The position numbers and the translations under genes were made by a program. Positions 24,324-33,029 of a stretch of 44,484 nt of DNA are shown piece after piece. Below the pieces are notes generated by a model. That model saw nothing but the letters and a program-made list of their open reading frames with translations, had not been told where the DNA came from and ran no database searches. The stretch is from an uncultured Bacteroidales bacterium (GTDB lineage Bacteria; Bacteroidota; Bacteroidia; Bacteroidales; Bacteroidaceae): positions 1 through 44,484 of the forward strand of contig CACXLY010000037.1 in the NCBI GenBank assembly GCA_902768605.1, written 5' to 3'. Within the stretch, counting starts at the first letter, position 1. Every line of letters begins with the position of its first letter.

Positions 24324-25190
24324 ATGACAATGACTATGAAAAAGAATCTGTTTGCAGCCCTGCTGCTCCTGCTCTGTCTGCCAGTGACGGCAGGGCGTAT
24401 CGTGACGGACACGGTGAAGAGTAAAATCCTCAGTGCCGACGTGCCCTGCAATGTCTATCTCCCCGATGGTTTCGGAAGGAATGAAAGCCAGCAATACCCC
24501 GTCATCTACTTGCTTCACGGCCTGAGCGACGACTACCGTGCCTGGCGTGACAAGGGACAGATGCAGACGGTCGTGGATGAACTTATCGGCACGGGCGAGT
24601 GCGTGCCCGTCGTCATCATCATGCCCAATGCCGGAGGACCTGACACGCACAACACGTGGAACGGCTACTTCAACATGCCGGGCTGGTCGTACGAGGACTT
24701 CTTCTTCCAGGAGTTCCTGCCGACGGTGGAGAAGAAATACCGCGTCGTGGGCGACAAGGAGCATCGCGCCGTGATGGGTCTCTCGATGGGCGGCGGCGGC
24801 AGCACGGTCTATTGCCAGCGGCATCCGGACATGTTCTCGTCGTGCTATGCCATGAGCGCTTGGCTCGACAACGAGAGCAACAACGTGGGGCCCGGTGAGG
24901 AGAAGGACAAGCGCTACTACGTGACCGAGGCCGTGAAGGAGCACAGCGCCCTGCGTTTCGTAGAGCAGGCCGACGATGCTACAAAGGCGAAGCTCCGCAC
25001 CGTCAAGTGGTTCTTCGACTGTGGCGACGACGACTTCCTTTTCGACCAGAGCGTCAAGCTGCACCAGCTGATGCGCAGAGCCCGCATACACGATGAGCTT
25101 CGCATCCGCAACGGCGTGCACAACTGGGAGTATTGGCACACGGCTCTCCGCACGGCGCTCCCCTTCGCTTCCCGCAACTTTGGGAAGTAG
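24324..25190 (+). CDS. Exported CE1-like (esterase D-type) esterase
   Basis: The 288-residue protein has a signal peptide (MKKNLFAALLLLLCLPVTAG; the true start may be the third in-frame ATG at 24336). It has the alpha/beta-hydrolase fold: YPVIYLLHGLSDDY with the oxyanion region, the nucleophile elbow GLSMGGGGS, Asp in FFDCGDDDFLF and His in WEYWHTAL. This matches the putative-esterase (CE1) family that deacylates polysaccharides or small esters in the periplasm. The exact substrate is unknown. It lies 22 bases after the broken DUF4468 gene and is probably transcribed with it. Confidence 0.88.
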   Translation: MTMTMKKNLFAALLLLLCLPVTAGRIVTDTVKSKILSADVPCNVYLPDGFGRNESQQYPVIYLLHGLSDDYRAWRDKGQMQTVVDELIGTGECVPVVIIMPNAGGPDTHNTWNGYFNMPGWSYEDFFFQEFLPTVEKKYRVVGDKEHRAVMGLSMGGGGSTVYCQRHPDMFSSCYAMSAWLDNESNNVGPGEEKDKRYYVTEAVKEHSALRFVEQADDATKAKLRTVKWFFDCGDDDFLFDQSVKLHQLMRRARIHDELRIRNGVHNWEYWHTALRTALPFASRNFGK

Positions 25191-25229
25191 AGCCTGTCGC
25201 TCTTCCTGGGCTTTCCCTTGAAGCGGCAA

Positions 25230-26360
25230 TTACCTTATAACGAACGTGTGCGACACCTCTTCCGAGTCGCCTCCGTAGAAATCGATGCTGACGTGCTTCT
25301 TGCTGACATTCAGCTTGTAGGAGCCCTGCGAGCGGGAGTTGAAGTGCTGGTGTAAACCGGGGCGGTACTCGTCGAAGAGGGCCGACTCGTCCTTCATGTT
25401 GGCGCCGTCAGGCTTCTCCATCATCTTCTTGCGCAGCATGCCGTAGTTCGCGGCTCCCTCAGAGCGAACGACGTATTGCTTCTGCTCCTCGGCAGTCCAG
25501 ACGCTGCTCATCGTCATCTGCGTGATGCGTCCGCCGTCTCCCCACCAGTCCTTGAAGTCGGTGTAGTGTGTGTGGCCGCACAGCACGATGGCGTTGCGCT
25601 TGGCGAAGGCTTGGCGGAAATGCAGTCGCGCTTGGGTGTTGGCATCCGAGGCTCCTCCGTGGTAGAACCACCGGCAGCTGCTGATGTCGGGGGGAAGCAC
25701 GGGGCCATGGGTCATGACGAACGTGTGGCGCGCTCCCTTCGTCTCGTCCAGGAGACGGTCTGTCTCTGCGTCGTCGGGGTTGTTGAAGTCAATGACGATG
25801 AAGGCGTCATCGCCCACGTTGAAGGCAAAGGTCGTCTTGCTGATGCTTTTGCCCAGTTCCTCGGACATGCGTGCTGGCATGAATGAGTGATAGGCCTCGA
25901 GGGCATCTGTGCCACGGATGTCGTGGTTGCCCACTACGGTGACGAAGGGTAGGCCTCCCAGCTCCTGCTTGAAGCGGTTCATGACGTCGGAGAGCATCTT
26001 CTTGTGCACCTCGCCGTCGCCGCAATCGCCCTGTATGAGGTCGCCCATCTGCAGCACCATGCGGGTGTCCTTGTCAATCAGCCCGGCTGCCCTCCTGAGG
26101 AGGCGGGGGCAACGGTCCTTCCACATCTCCCCGTTGCGGGCAAACTCGCCGCGCTGTATCTTGTTGAGCCTCTCGTTCGGCTCGTTGTAGTGGGCGTGAT
26201 ATATCGATGGAGGGTCGGCATCGAAGTGCGTGTCGCCCAGGATGATCATGGAGTACGACTTGCCTCCGCTCCCTTTGGCAAAGAGTGGCAGCGGGAAGCT
26301 GCTGGCCCCGAGGCCAATGATGCCCGTGGCGGACAATGTCAGGAAGTCTCTTCTGTTCAT
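25230..26360 (-). CDS. Tat-exported calcineurin-like metallophosphoesterase
   Basis: The start at 26360 gives MNRRDFLTLSATGIIGLGAS, a twin-arginine signal. The longer open frame upstream is read through an 8-bp repeat and another gene. All metal-binding motifs are present: GDTHFDAD, GDLIQGD, VVGNHDIRG, VMTHGPVLP and LCGHTHYTDF. The enzyme (376 residues) would hydrolyse phosphoesters in the periplasm after folding with its metals in the cytoplasm. It lies downstream of the SGNH esterase and sialidase on the same strand, so a part in glycan or glycolipid breakdown is possible but not shown. Confidence 0.9.
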   Translation of the reverse strand: MNRRDFLTLSATGIIGLGASSFPLPLFAKGSGGKSYSMIILGDTHFDADPPSIYHAHYNEPNERLNKIQRGEFARNGEMWKDRCPRLLRRAAGLIDKDTRMVLQMGDLIQGDCGDGEVHKKMLSDVMNRFKQELGGLPFVTVVGNHDIRGTDALEAYHSFMPARMSEELGKSISKTTFAFNVGDDAFIVIDFNNPDDAETDRLLDETKGARHTFVMTHGPVLPPDISSCRWFYHGGASDANTQARLHFRQAFAKRNAIVLCGHTHYTDFKDWWGDGGRITQMTMSSVWTAEEQKQYVVRSEGAANYGMLRKKMMEKPDGANMKDESALFDEYRPGLHQHFNSRSQGSYKLNVSKKHVSIDFYGGDSEEVSHTFVIR

Positions 26361-26362
26361 AC

Positions 26363-26442
26363 AATGAAAAGGTGAAAGGGTGAAAAGGTGAAAGGGTGAA
26401 AAGGTGAAAAGTTGAAAAGGGGAAAGGGTGAAAAGGGGAAAT
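26363..26442. repeat. 8-bp tandem repeat GGTGAAAA, about ten units
   Basis: About ten 8-bp units (GGTGAAAA, GGTGAAAG and near variants) fill almost the whole gap between the SGNH stop (26453) and the metallophosphoesterase start (26360). Read on the minus strand it is a C/T tract just before the start codon, so it would form the 5' leader of that gene. Unit number could vary between strains. Confidence 0.85.
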
Positions 26443-26452
26443 AAGATGATGC

Positions 26453-27835
26453 TTACAGCTTTCTCAGCCGGAAGGTGTGCTGCTTCGGCTGGTTGAGTTC
26501 GTAGATGCGGTCGACGAGCAGGTCCATCTCTTTCTCGTAGGCCTCCCGCACTTCGGGGCGAACCATCTGGTCGTAGGTGCCTCGCTTGCTTGCCAGCCAG
26601 TCGTTTCCCTTGCAGAGCTCGCGGAACTTCCGGGCAGCCTGCTCGCTGTTGTCGTTGAGGTAACCGGCCGGCATCATGAAGTCGTAGTTGACCCACGCCC
26701 ATTCGCGAAACCTGCGCTCCACTTCCCAACGCGTCTCGTTGAGCGCCATCACCGTCAATGCCTGCTGGTACTGAGGCGTGTGGCGATAGCGGGAGAGGTT
26801 GATGCCTGCGGAAAGGCTGGCGGAGGAGAGCGTGTCGATGATGATGCCGTCGATGCTCAGCTCCAGGTTGCCGCTGAGTCCTGTGACGGTCAGGTGCTCG
26901 TCGCTCAGGTCGTCGATGAACGTTGGGATGACCTTCCTCACCTTCGCTGCCCCATTGCTGAAGCCCCAGCCGTGAGGAACGGTGTCGAGGGGGAAGGGTA
27001 GGGAGGCGGCAAGGCAGTCGAACTGCAGGCCGTCGGCCGTCTTCTTCACCTTCGATATGCGGCAGTTCTCGGCCCTTGTCACCTTTCCGCTTGCCGCATC
27101 CAACTGCATGTCGGCCACCTTCTTGCCCTTCATGCCCTGTGCTTGCAGGAAGAGGTAAGCTATGGCCATGTGTCCGTCGTTGTCCGGATGGATTCGGTCG
27201 GAGCCGATGAGCGTGTAGGCTGGGTCGCTCTCCTGCTGCTTCATGTTCAGCGCCACCATCGGTTTGTTCAGGTCCAGAAACTCCCATCCGTTTCTCTTGG
27301 CTGCCTCCTCCTGCAGGGCAATGACGCGCTGCATGTTGTCATTCTTATGGGCAAAGATGTCGTCGTTGAACGTCGAGGTCTGGTCGTAGGGCGACGTGCC
27401 AATCATCACCGTACGTATGCCTTTCAGGCTCTTCAGCTTCTCCTCGCAAAGCGCAAACCGCTCCCTGGCCTCCTGCAGCTTCTGGCGGGCGAAGGCGGCA
27501 GAGTCGGCGCTGTTGTACTCGTAGTAGCCGGTGTCGTTCATGCCGAAGGTGAAGGTCAGGACGGTGGGGTTCTTCGAGAGCACGTCGTCGTCGAAGCGGG
27601 CCAGTATCTCCTTCGCCGTGTCGCCGCCTACCCCGCAGTTCGCCATCCACAGGCGCATCCCGGGGAAGTGCGTCATGTAGTAGAGCCAGATGTACGAGTG
27701 GTAGTGCCCGCCGTCGGTGATGCTGTTGCCTACGAACGTCACGCGGTCGCCCTTCTGGAAAGGTGCAATGCTCTGTGCCAGCACACGTGGGAAAACTGCC
27801 AGGGGTAAGAGGAGGAGGGTGAAGAGCTTCTTCAT
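26453..27835 (-). CDS. Exported SGNH/GDSL-family esterase
   Basis: The start at 27835 gives MKKLFTLLLLPLAVFPRVLAQ, a signal peptide. The SGNH blocks are present: GNSITDGGHYH (Ser block), NCGVGGDTAKEIL (Gly), TFTFGMNDTGYYE (Asn) and SDRIHPDNDGHMA (Asp/His). The catalytic domain is about 240 residues; the remaining 220 residues contain a beta region and a helical C-terminus. Proteins like this remove acetyl groups from sugars. Being encoded beside a GH33 sialidase makes action on O-acetylated sialic acid or mucin glycans plausible (inference). Confidence 0.9.
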   Translation of the reverse strand: MKKLFTLLLLPLAVFPRVLAQSIAPFQKGDRVTFVGNSITDGGHYHSYIWLYYMTHFPGMRLWMANCGVGGDTAKEILARFDDDVLSKNPTVLTFTFGMNDTGYYEYNSADSAAFARQKLQEARERFALCEEKLKSLKGIRTVMIGTSPYDQTSTFNDDIFAHKNDNMQRVIALQEEAAKRNGWEFLDLNKPMVALNMKQQESDPAYTLIGSDRIHPDNDGHMAIAYLFLQAQGMKGKKVADMQLDAASGKVTRAENCRISKVKKTADGLQFDCLAASLPFPLDTVPHGWGFSNGAAKVRKVIPTFIDDLSDEHLTVTGLSGNLELSIDGIIIDTLSSASLSAGINLSRYRHTPQYQQALTVMALNETRWEVERRFREWAWVNYDFMMPAGYLNDNSEQAARKFRELCKGNDWLASKRGTYDQMVRPEVREAYEKEMDLLVDRIYELNQPKQHTFRLRKL

Positions 27836-27842
27836 ATTGTTT

Positions 27843-28022
27843 TTACCATAAATCATCCCAGAGATTAACGTCGCCGATGACATCGTCGGTGTCCATGAAC
27901 TCTTTTACGTCACCGGAAATGCCGTCCTGTGCCTCATTGTCCACTATGATGCTTGTAGCGACGAGCCTCTTGGTCGTCAGTATTATCTGCGTGAAAGCAG
28001 GTTGTTTATATTGTTTTTTCAT
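27843..28022 (-). CDS. 59-residue peptide between sialidase and SGNH genes
   Basis: The frame reads MKKQYKQPAFTQIILTTKRL, VATSIIVDNEAQDGISGDVK, EFMDTDDVIGDVNLWDDLW and ends in TAA. The form, MKKxYxxP then VATSI and an acidic tail, recurs as very small genes in Bacteroidales beside surface-protein genes. No signal peptide or membrane helix is seen. It starts 19 bases after the sialidase stop and ends 7 bases before the SGNH start, so it fits exactly in the operon. Function unknown. Confidence 0.7.
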   Translation of the reverse strand: MKKQYKQPAFTQIILTTKRLVATSIIVDNEAQDGISGDVKEFMDTDDVIGDVNLWDDLW

Positions 28023-28041
28023 GGTGTCGGTAGGTGTTAGA

Positions 28042-30567
28042 TTATTTAATGACCATCTTGCGGCCGTTCATGATGTAGATGCCCTTAGGCAATCGCGAAT
28101 TGCTAATGTAGCGTCCGCTGAGGTCGTATATGCGCCCATCGCCTTCAGGAGTTGTGTCGGGGACAAGGCTTATGCCGTCCGGGTCATCGCAGTAAACGTC
28201 GAGGCTCTTCACGCCAGTTTCGCCAGTGTAGAGAGGCACTGCGTCCATGTCGATGTAGGCGCGGTTGGCTGCGATGTCGCAGTTCGCCCCGCAGAGCACA
28301 ATCTTGTTGTTGGAGAGGAGGTAGTAGCCCGGAGCGACGTCCATGCCCTCGAAGGAACCGATGAGGCCGTTCTCGCTGCCAGGCGCATTGACTATGGTGC
28401 TGCCGTAATAGGTCAGCGAGAGTTGGCTCTCGGAAGGCAGGAAGAGGTAGGGCTTGCCGGCCTCCATGTCTTCTACCTGCTCCACCTTCAGCGACGTGGG
28501 CTTGTCCTCAGCATTGACCGTCTTGCCTGCAATGCGGTATATCTCGGCTCCGCTGATGTTGGCGGCAGCCACGGCACCCGGCACATAGACAGTCCCCCAG
28601 CGTCCGGGAGTAACGGCGCGTGTGTATGGTGCACGAGACATCGTTACCACGAAATTAGCAAGGGAAAGCCACTTGCTGGCATCCGTGGTGGTAACTGTGA
28701 TAGCTGTAGAGGTAGCAGACAAACCCGAAACGTTGAGCGGTGTGTAGGTGTTACCGAGGTTAGCCGGAGTGATGGACGTACCATCTTCTGCGGTAAGCGT
28801 GTATGTGGCAGCCTGATATACACCCGTCTGTACGGAATAGCCTGTGATAACATAGCCATCGGGCGCCGTCAGCGTTATGGTGGAGTTGGTGCCTGCAGCG
28901 GCGGGATGATAAGCCAGATTATAGCGGCTGTTAAAATTAGAGAATTTATTATATGTGCCGTCGCTCAGTGTCATGGTCAGGCCTGCAACTCCGCTGGCAG
29001 CATTGGAAGTCCAGGTGAGGCCGCTCCATGAGCCGTAAGTGCCTTCGCCAGATGTGCCATAGACAATCTTCACATTCTCTTCCAAGGCAGACTTGTCGAG
29101 TTCGGGAATGTACTGAACCAACTGGTCGCGCGTAATCTCGAGGAAGTTCAGCGGGTAGTGGTTGTAGTCGGTGTAGCCTCCGGCGCTGTTGAGGCTCTGG
29201 TCCTCGAAGAAGAGGTAAAGGCTGCCGGGGTTCTCGTCGGTGCCGCTCTTGTCCATCGTGACGTAGCGCGTGCCCTTTGTCTGTACGTTCAGGAACTCTG
29301 TCCAGTTCTGTCCCTGGTCGGTGCTGTAGTAGAGCTTGAAGTTGACGTGGTTGCCCGTGGTGATGGAGTGGAAGATGACGTCGGTCTTGCCCGTTGCCGT
29401 CTCGCGCTGGTAATAGAGGATGTCCTGGTTGTTCTGGCTGTCTTGATGGAGCTGGTTATTGTCCCATTGCGTGCCAAAGTCGAAGCTGAGCGTCTTACCA
29501 TCATCGTTGCAGGTGTAGGTGGCCGTGTTGAAGCGACGTGGGCCTCCCTTGCGGATAGAGCCGAAGAGCGAGCCGTCGTTCATCTGGATAATCTTGGCTT
29601 CATCGCCTCCTTGAACCATGGGGCTCTCACTGAAGTACCATGATTCACCGCCGTCTCTGGAGTAGAAGATGTAGTCTTGTGAGTCGCCGGTGTGCTCTGT
29701 GGCGCTTGTCATTGTCTGTGCAGGGATGAGGTACATCAGGATGTCGTCGTCGGGGATGTAGAGGCCGCGTCCGGAGGTCACGAAGTAGTCGTAAAGACCG
29801 TAGCCAGCCTCGCCAACCGTGTTGTAGTTTTCAAGGCGGCCGCTCTCCAGGAGGTCGATGGGCGGTGTGCTCTCGCTGCTGCTCCATGTCACGCCATTGT
29901 CCGTGCTGGTTGACATGGCGATACGCTTCTGCCCATAGAAGTAACCGATGTTGCCAGCTACGAACAGGCAGTAGAGCTTGCCGTCCTTGCCCTTAACGAG
30001 GCTCGGGTCGCCATAGCCGCACTTGGCGTCGTCGGCAGTGCCGAGACCTTTGGCAATGGTGACGGGGGCGCTCCATGTCTTGCCGCCGTCGGTAGAGCGA
30101 CGCACGACGATGTCGATGACGTGGCCTGCGCCGATATCGGTGTGGCTGTTATAACGCTTGTCGCAAGCCACGACGATGCTGCCGTCGTCGGCAACAATCA
30201 TGGCCGGAATACGATAGACTCGGCTGCCGTTGTCGCGAGGCAGGAAGGGATAGCTGTGGACGTTGAATACCATCGCACCTCGGTCGGTAGGGTCGCCAAC
30301 AGAGGTCAGGTCGAGGTTCTGTGCCGTCTGGCCTTCCACTTGATAGGAGATGCCTGTGACGGCTGCGTCGAGGACTGCACCGAGAGTTGCTGTGCTGTTC
30401 ACCATAGCGCCAATCCAGTAGTAGTGTGTGCCAGCGGAGAGGTTGCCGATGTTGAACGTGGCTGTAGAGCCAGAGATATTCGCCGTGGCAACCTCCGTCT
30501 TCGTCGGCGCACCTGAACCTGTAGAGTAGATTTCGGGTGAACTGGTCGAAGCCTCGTAAAGCTTCAA
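28042..30567 (-). CDS. Exo-alpha-sialidase (GH33), C-terminal part of a frameshifted gene
   Basis: This part holds the catalytic six-bladed propeller. VYRIPAMIV is the RIP motif with the arginine that binds the sialic acid carboxylate. Four Asp-boxes are visible: STDGGKTW, STDNGVTW, SRDGGESW and STDQGQNW. The region after the propeller is beta-rich, and the last residues (RIYDLSGRYISNSRLPKGIY, then GRKMVIK) are the C-terminal tail common in Prevotella surface enzymes. There is no signal peptide, and the frame opens at a TTG only because the upstream half is in another frame. One missing base near 30616-30618 would restore a single protein of about 1604 residues with 30564-32855. Confidence 0.85.
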   Translation of the reverse strand: MKLYEASTSSPEIYSTGSGAPTKTEVATANISGSTATFNIGNLSAGTHYYWIGAMVNSTATLGAVLDAAVTGISYQVEGQTAQNLDLTSVGDPTDRGAMVFNVHSYPFLPRDNGSRVYRIPAMIVADDGSIVVACDKRYNSHTDIGAGHVIDIVVRRSTDGGKTWSAPVTIAKGLGTADDAKCGYGDPSLVKGKDGKLYCLFVAGNIGYFYGQKRIAMSTSTDNGVTWSSSESTPPIDLLESGRLENYNTVGEAGYGLYDYFVTSGRGLYIPDDDILMYLIPAQTMTSATEHTGDSQDYIFYSRDGGESWYFSESPMVQGGDEAKIIQMNDGSLFGSIRKGGPRRFNTATYTCNDDGKTLSFDFGTQWDNNQLHQDSQNNQDILYYQRETATGKTDVIFHSITTGNHVNFKLYYSTDQGQNWTEFLNVQTKGTRYVTMDKSGTDENPGSLYLFFEDQSLNSAGGYTDYNHYPLNFLEITRDQLVQYIPELDKSALEENVKIVYGTSGEGTYGSWSGLTWTSNAASGVAGLTMTLSDGTYNKFSNFNSRYNLAYHPAAAGTNSTITLTAPDGYVITGYSVQTGVYQAATYTLTAEDGTSITPANLGNTYTPLNVSGLSATSTAITVTTTDASKWLSLANFVVTMSRAPYTRAVTPGRWGTVYVPGAVAAANISGAEIYRIAGKTVNAEDKPTSLKVEQVEDMEAGKPYLFLPSESQLSLTYYGSTIVNAPGSENGLIGSFEGMDVAPGYYLLSNNKIVLCGANCDIAANRAYIDMDAVPLYTGETGVKSLDVYCDDPDGISLVPDTTPEGDGRIYDLSGRYISNSRLPKGIYIMNGRKMVIK

Positions 30568-32855
30568 GGCTGAGATGTTACTTTCCGAACCGTCCTTGAG
30601 GCTGACGGTAAGCGTCCCTCGCCATCGCGACCTGCCGTCTGCCAGCCTTGCTCTACGGTTACACCGTCTTCCACAATAGCAAGGTCGGGATTGTAAGCAA
30701 AGGTGACGGTCTTGGCTGTTTCACTCACGGTCACATTGGTTGCTCCCTCCAAGTTGAAGTCAGTGCTTACAGGTGTCACGCCGGTGGGCAGGAAGAAGAA
30801 GCCGTTCTTATAGACAGCCGTCAAGCCACTGACATCGCTGCGAGAGCAGGTAATCTGAGCAGTTTCTGGAGCATTGTCGCAGAGGACCTGCCATGCCGTG
30901 AGACCAGCAGCAGAGAGGTCGATGGGATAGATGTCCCACGTTGTGCGATATGAAGCTGTCTCACCAATAAAGAAGTTGCCGTTGCTCACGTATGGGTCGG
31001 CATATCTTCCGTTGGATTTGATATAGTTTCCGTTGTCATAACCAGGAACAACAGCTACAGGTTCACTGGAAGGTGTGGGGAAGACGTTGCTTCTATTTAT
31101 GAGGTATTGGCCGTTTGTCATTTGCCAATTGTAGTCCGTTCCATTCTTTACAAAACGCGTAAAGAATGTTGCGTCACTGATAGCAGGCTGCACATCGACG
31201 GCACCTGTAAAGGTGAGCGGATAATTGGCTTGATTAGTGGTACCAGGATAGATGTAGCGGCCAGGAGAGGCGGTGGCAGTGCTGTTGCTTGTTGTCTTGA
31301 TGCTAATCACATACCATCCATCGTCTGCTGTGACGGCTCCTGTCAAGGCCGTCTGGTTCTTGACGAGCTTGGCAACGGCAGCATTGGCGGCTGTGCTTTG
31401 GTCTTGACCGTCCACCTTAGTAATGGTGAAGTTGCCGCCCACGTCATTGTAGTTGATGATAGGGCCTGTGTAGTTGTTGCTGACAGCCATGTAGGCAGCG
31501 TTGGTGCCGTTGACTGGATTCGAAGCCATCTTGATCTTCTTCGTGCCGTCACCTTGCGTTTCAAAGACGACCGCTACAGCATTGTCGCTGAATATCCAAG
31601 GAAGGTTAGCGCTTTGAGCAGTGCCTGTCGGTATAGCGAACTTGCCTGCCCCCACATTATATAAATAATATTGTCCCGTCGTTCCTGTAGGAATGATGAC
31701 CCACTGACTGTTTGCATTGGCAGCATTGAATGTACCGCTCTTACCGCTCGACCAGACATATTTTGGATTTTCGGGATTGTAGATGAGCGCACCACGATTC
31801 GTGTTCGTGTTGTTGATGGTATAGACTTCGTTGACAGTTGGTGTCCAAGAGTTAATGAACTCAACGGGATAGAAAGCCCAGTCGTTGTTGCCGCCAGTGG
31901 AGGTGGGAATAGTTGTGCCCCAACCTACCACGGGATTGCCGTTCTCTTGGCAATCGAGGACGATGCCGTTAGTCTCGGACGTAAGATATAAGTGGCCGTC
32001 TGTGGAGTTAATCTTGCCGACGGTGTATTTCTCGGTGCCCAGCGCCGTAACAGGCACAGCCGTATTCTGCGGGATAGCACCCCAGTAGTTGCTCAAGCCG
32101 TTCTGCAAGTAGTACTTCCCGCTGCCTGCACTCAAGAAGCGAACAAGGAATTTGGCATTCTCCGTGGCAGAACCTCCAGGTGTCGCCGCCTGGTTTCTCA
32201 TAGAGCCGCTGTTCTCGTAGGCATAGCCGTTGCGTCCGCGGTTCTTCATCACATACCATTGTCCTTCGCTGATGCTGGCAGCTTCCGAAGTGGAGACAGA
32301 GATGTCCTTATCTGCAAAAGCTGAATAGGTAGCAGAGGTGGAGAGGGTAGCAGCACTGACTTCATATATTTCAACGGTCTTCCTGCTGCTCCAGCCTACA
32401 ACATCAGGGGTGAGACGGTCCAGTCCGTAGGTCGTTCCAGCGTTGGTGCAAGTCAATGTTGCCGTGCCGCTGGTAATCGATATTGCCCAACTTCCTGCAT
32501 TCGCTGCTGTGGTCGGATACAATCTCTGATTGCCTGTCGGTGCAGGCCAGTAATTGCCTGTATAGGCATTCTCTATTTTGTAAGCACCGTTGCCGTCACT
32601 GATGAAGTAAAACGCGCAAGCCATTGTCGGGGAATTCTGTGTACTTGGAGCCTGCAGCGGAGTAGTCGTGCCGGCATCGTAGATGTACGGTGTTCCCGTC
32701 ATGCTGGTGTACTTAATCAGATAGGCGTTCCCACTGACGAGACTGCTGGCGTCTGTCACCTTGCTTCCTACGGTGACTGCAGTTTGAGCGTTTAGTTGTG
32801 TGGATGCTCCTAAAACGAGCAAAAACAATGAGGTTAATAAAGTCTTTAATTTCAT
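30564..32855 (-). CDS. Sialidase-linked lectin-like N-terminal part (frameshifted)
   Basis: The start at 32855 gives the signal peptide MKLKTLLTSLFLLVLGASTQ, LNAQ. About 750 residues follow, with at least four similar modules starting near residues 41, 199, 342 and 511. Each opens with a 'WYxI/YxIKxxxxx.Y' strand pattern and contains repeated Gly/Asn/Trp loops, as in ricin-like beta-trefoil carbohydrate-binding modules. The last real sequence is VEQGWQTAGRDGEG; then the frame runs into RLPSASRTVRKVTSQP and stops. In the next frame LTVSLKDGSESNISALKLYE continues smoothly into the sialidase, so both halves were one secreted enzyme that binds and cleaves sialylated glycans. Confidence 0.8.
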   Translation of the reverse strand: MKLKTLLTSLFLLVLGASTQLNAQTAVTVGSKVTDASSLVSGNAYLIKYTSMTGTPYIYDAGTTTPLQAPSTQNSPTMACAFYFISDGNGAYKIENAYTGNYWPAPTGNQRLYPTTAANAGSWAISITSGTATLTCTNAGTTYGLDRLTPDVVGWSSRKTVEIYEVSAATLSTSATYSAFADKDISVSTSEAASISEGQWYVMKNRGRNGYAYENSGSMRNQAATPGGSATENAKFLVRFLSAGSGKYYLQNGLSNYWGAIPQNTAVPVTALGTEKYTVGKINSTDGHLYLTSETNGIVLDCQENGNPVVGWGTTIPTSTGGNNDWAFYPVEFINSWTPTVNEVYTINNTNTNRGALIYNPENPKYVWSSGKSGTFNAANANSQWVIIPTGTTGQYYLYNVGAGKFAIPTGTAQSANLPWIFSDNAVAVVFETQGDGTKKIKMASNPVNGTNAAYMAVSNNYTGPIINYNDVGGNFTITKVDGQDQSTAANAAVAKLVKNQTALTGAVTADDGWYVISIKTTSNSTATASPGRYIYPGTTNQANYPLTFTGAVDVQPAISDATFFTRFVKNGTDYNWQMTNGQYLINRSNVFPTPSSEPVAVVPGYDNGNYIKSNGRYADPYVSNGNFFIGETASYRTTWDIYPIDLSAAGLTAWQVLCDNAPETAQITCSRSDVSGLTAVYKNGFFFLPTGVTPVSTDFNLEGATNVTVSETAKTVTFAYNPDLAIVEDGVTVEQGWQTAGRDGEGRLPSASRTVRKVTSQP

Positions 32856-32899
32856 GGTTATTAGGATTGATTTGTTAGTCGTAATAAGAATAATGCGTT

Positions 32900-32932
32900 G
32901 CAAAGATAGGAAAAAAGATTGAATCTCGCAAA
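32900..32932 (-). promoter_or_regulatory. Promoter of the sialidase-SGNH gene group
   Basis: The minus strand reads TATCTTTGC (32900-32908) with TTTG at 32929-32932, 20 bases upstream. This is a full Bacteroidota promoter. The leader to the ATG at 32855 is about 40 bases. Confidence 0.8.
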
Positions 32933-32982
32933 TTTCTTCGCATAAGATAGGATTGATTTAAACATTATTGTCAATAATTTCG

Positions 32983-32991
32983 TACCTTTGC
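32983..32991 (+). promoter_or_regulatory. -7 box of the CatA-like gene (TACCTTTGC)
   Basis: TACCTTTGC is a full match, 38 bases before the ATG at 33030. It diverges from the sialidase promoter, with about 50 bases between the two control regions. Confidence 0.75.
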
Positions 32992-33029
32992 GTGTTAAAT
33001 AGAACAGGAAATAAAACTTTAGCGAACCG

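Noticed and set aside
26361..27287. Long minus-strand frame extending the metallophosphoesterase upstream
   Set aside because: The extension reads through the 8-bp repeat and the SGNH gene in the wrong frame; the Tat signal at 26360 marks the true start.
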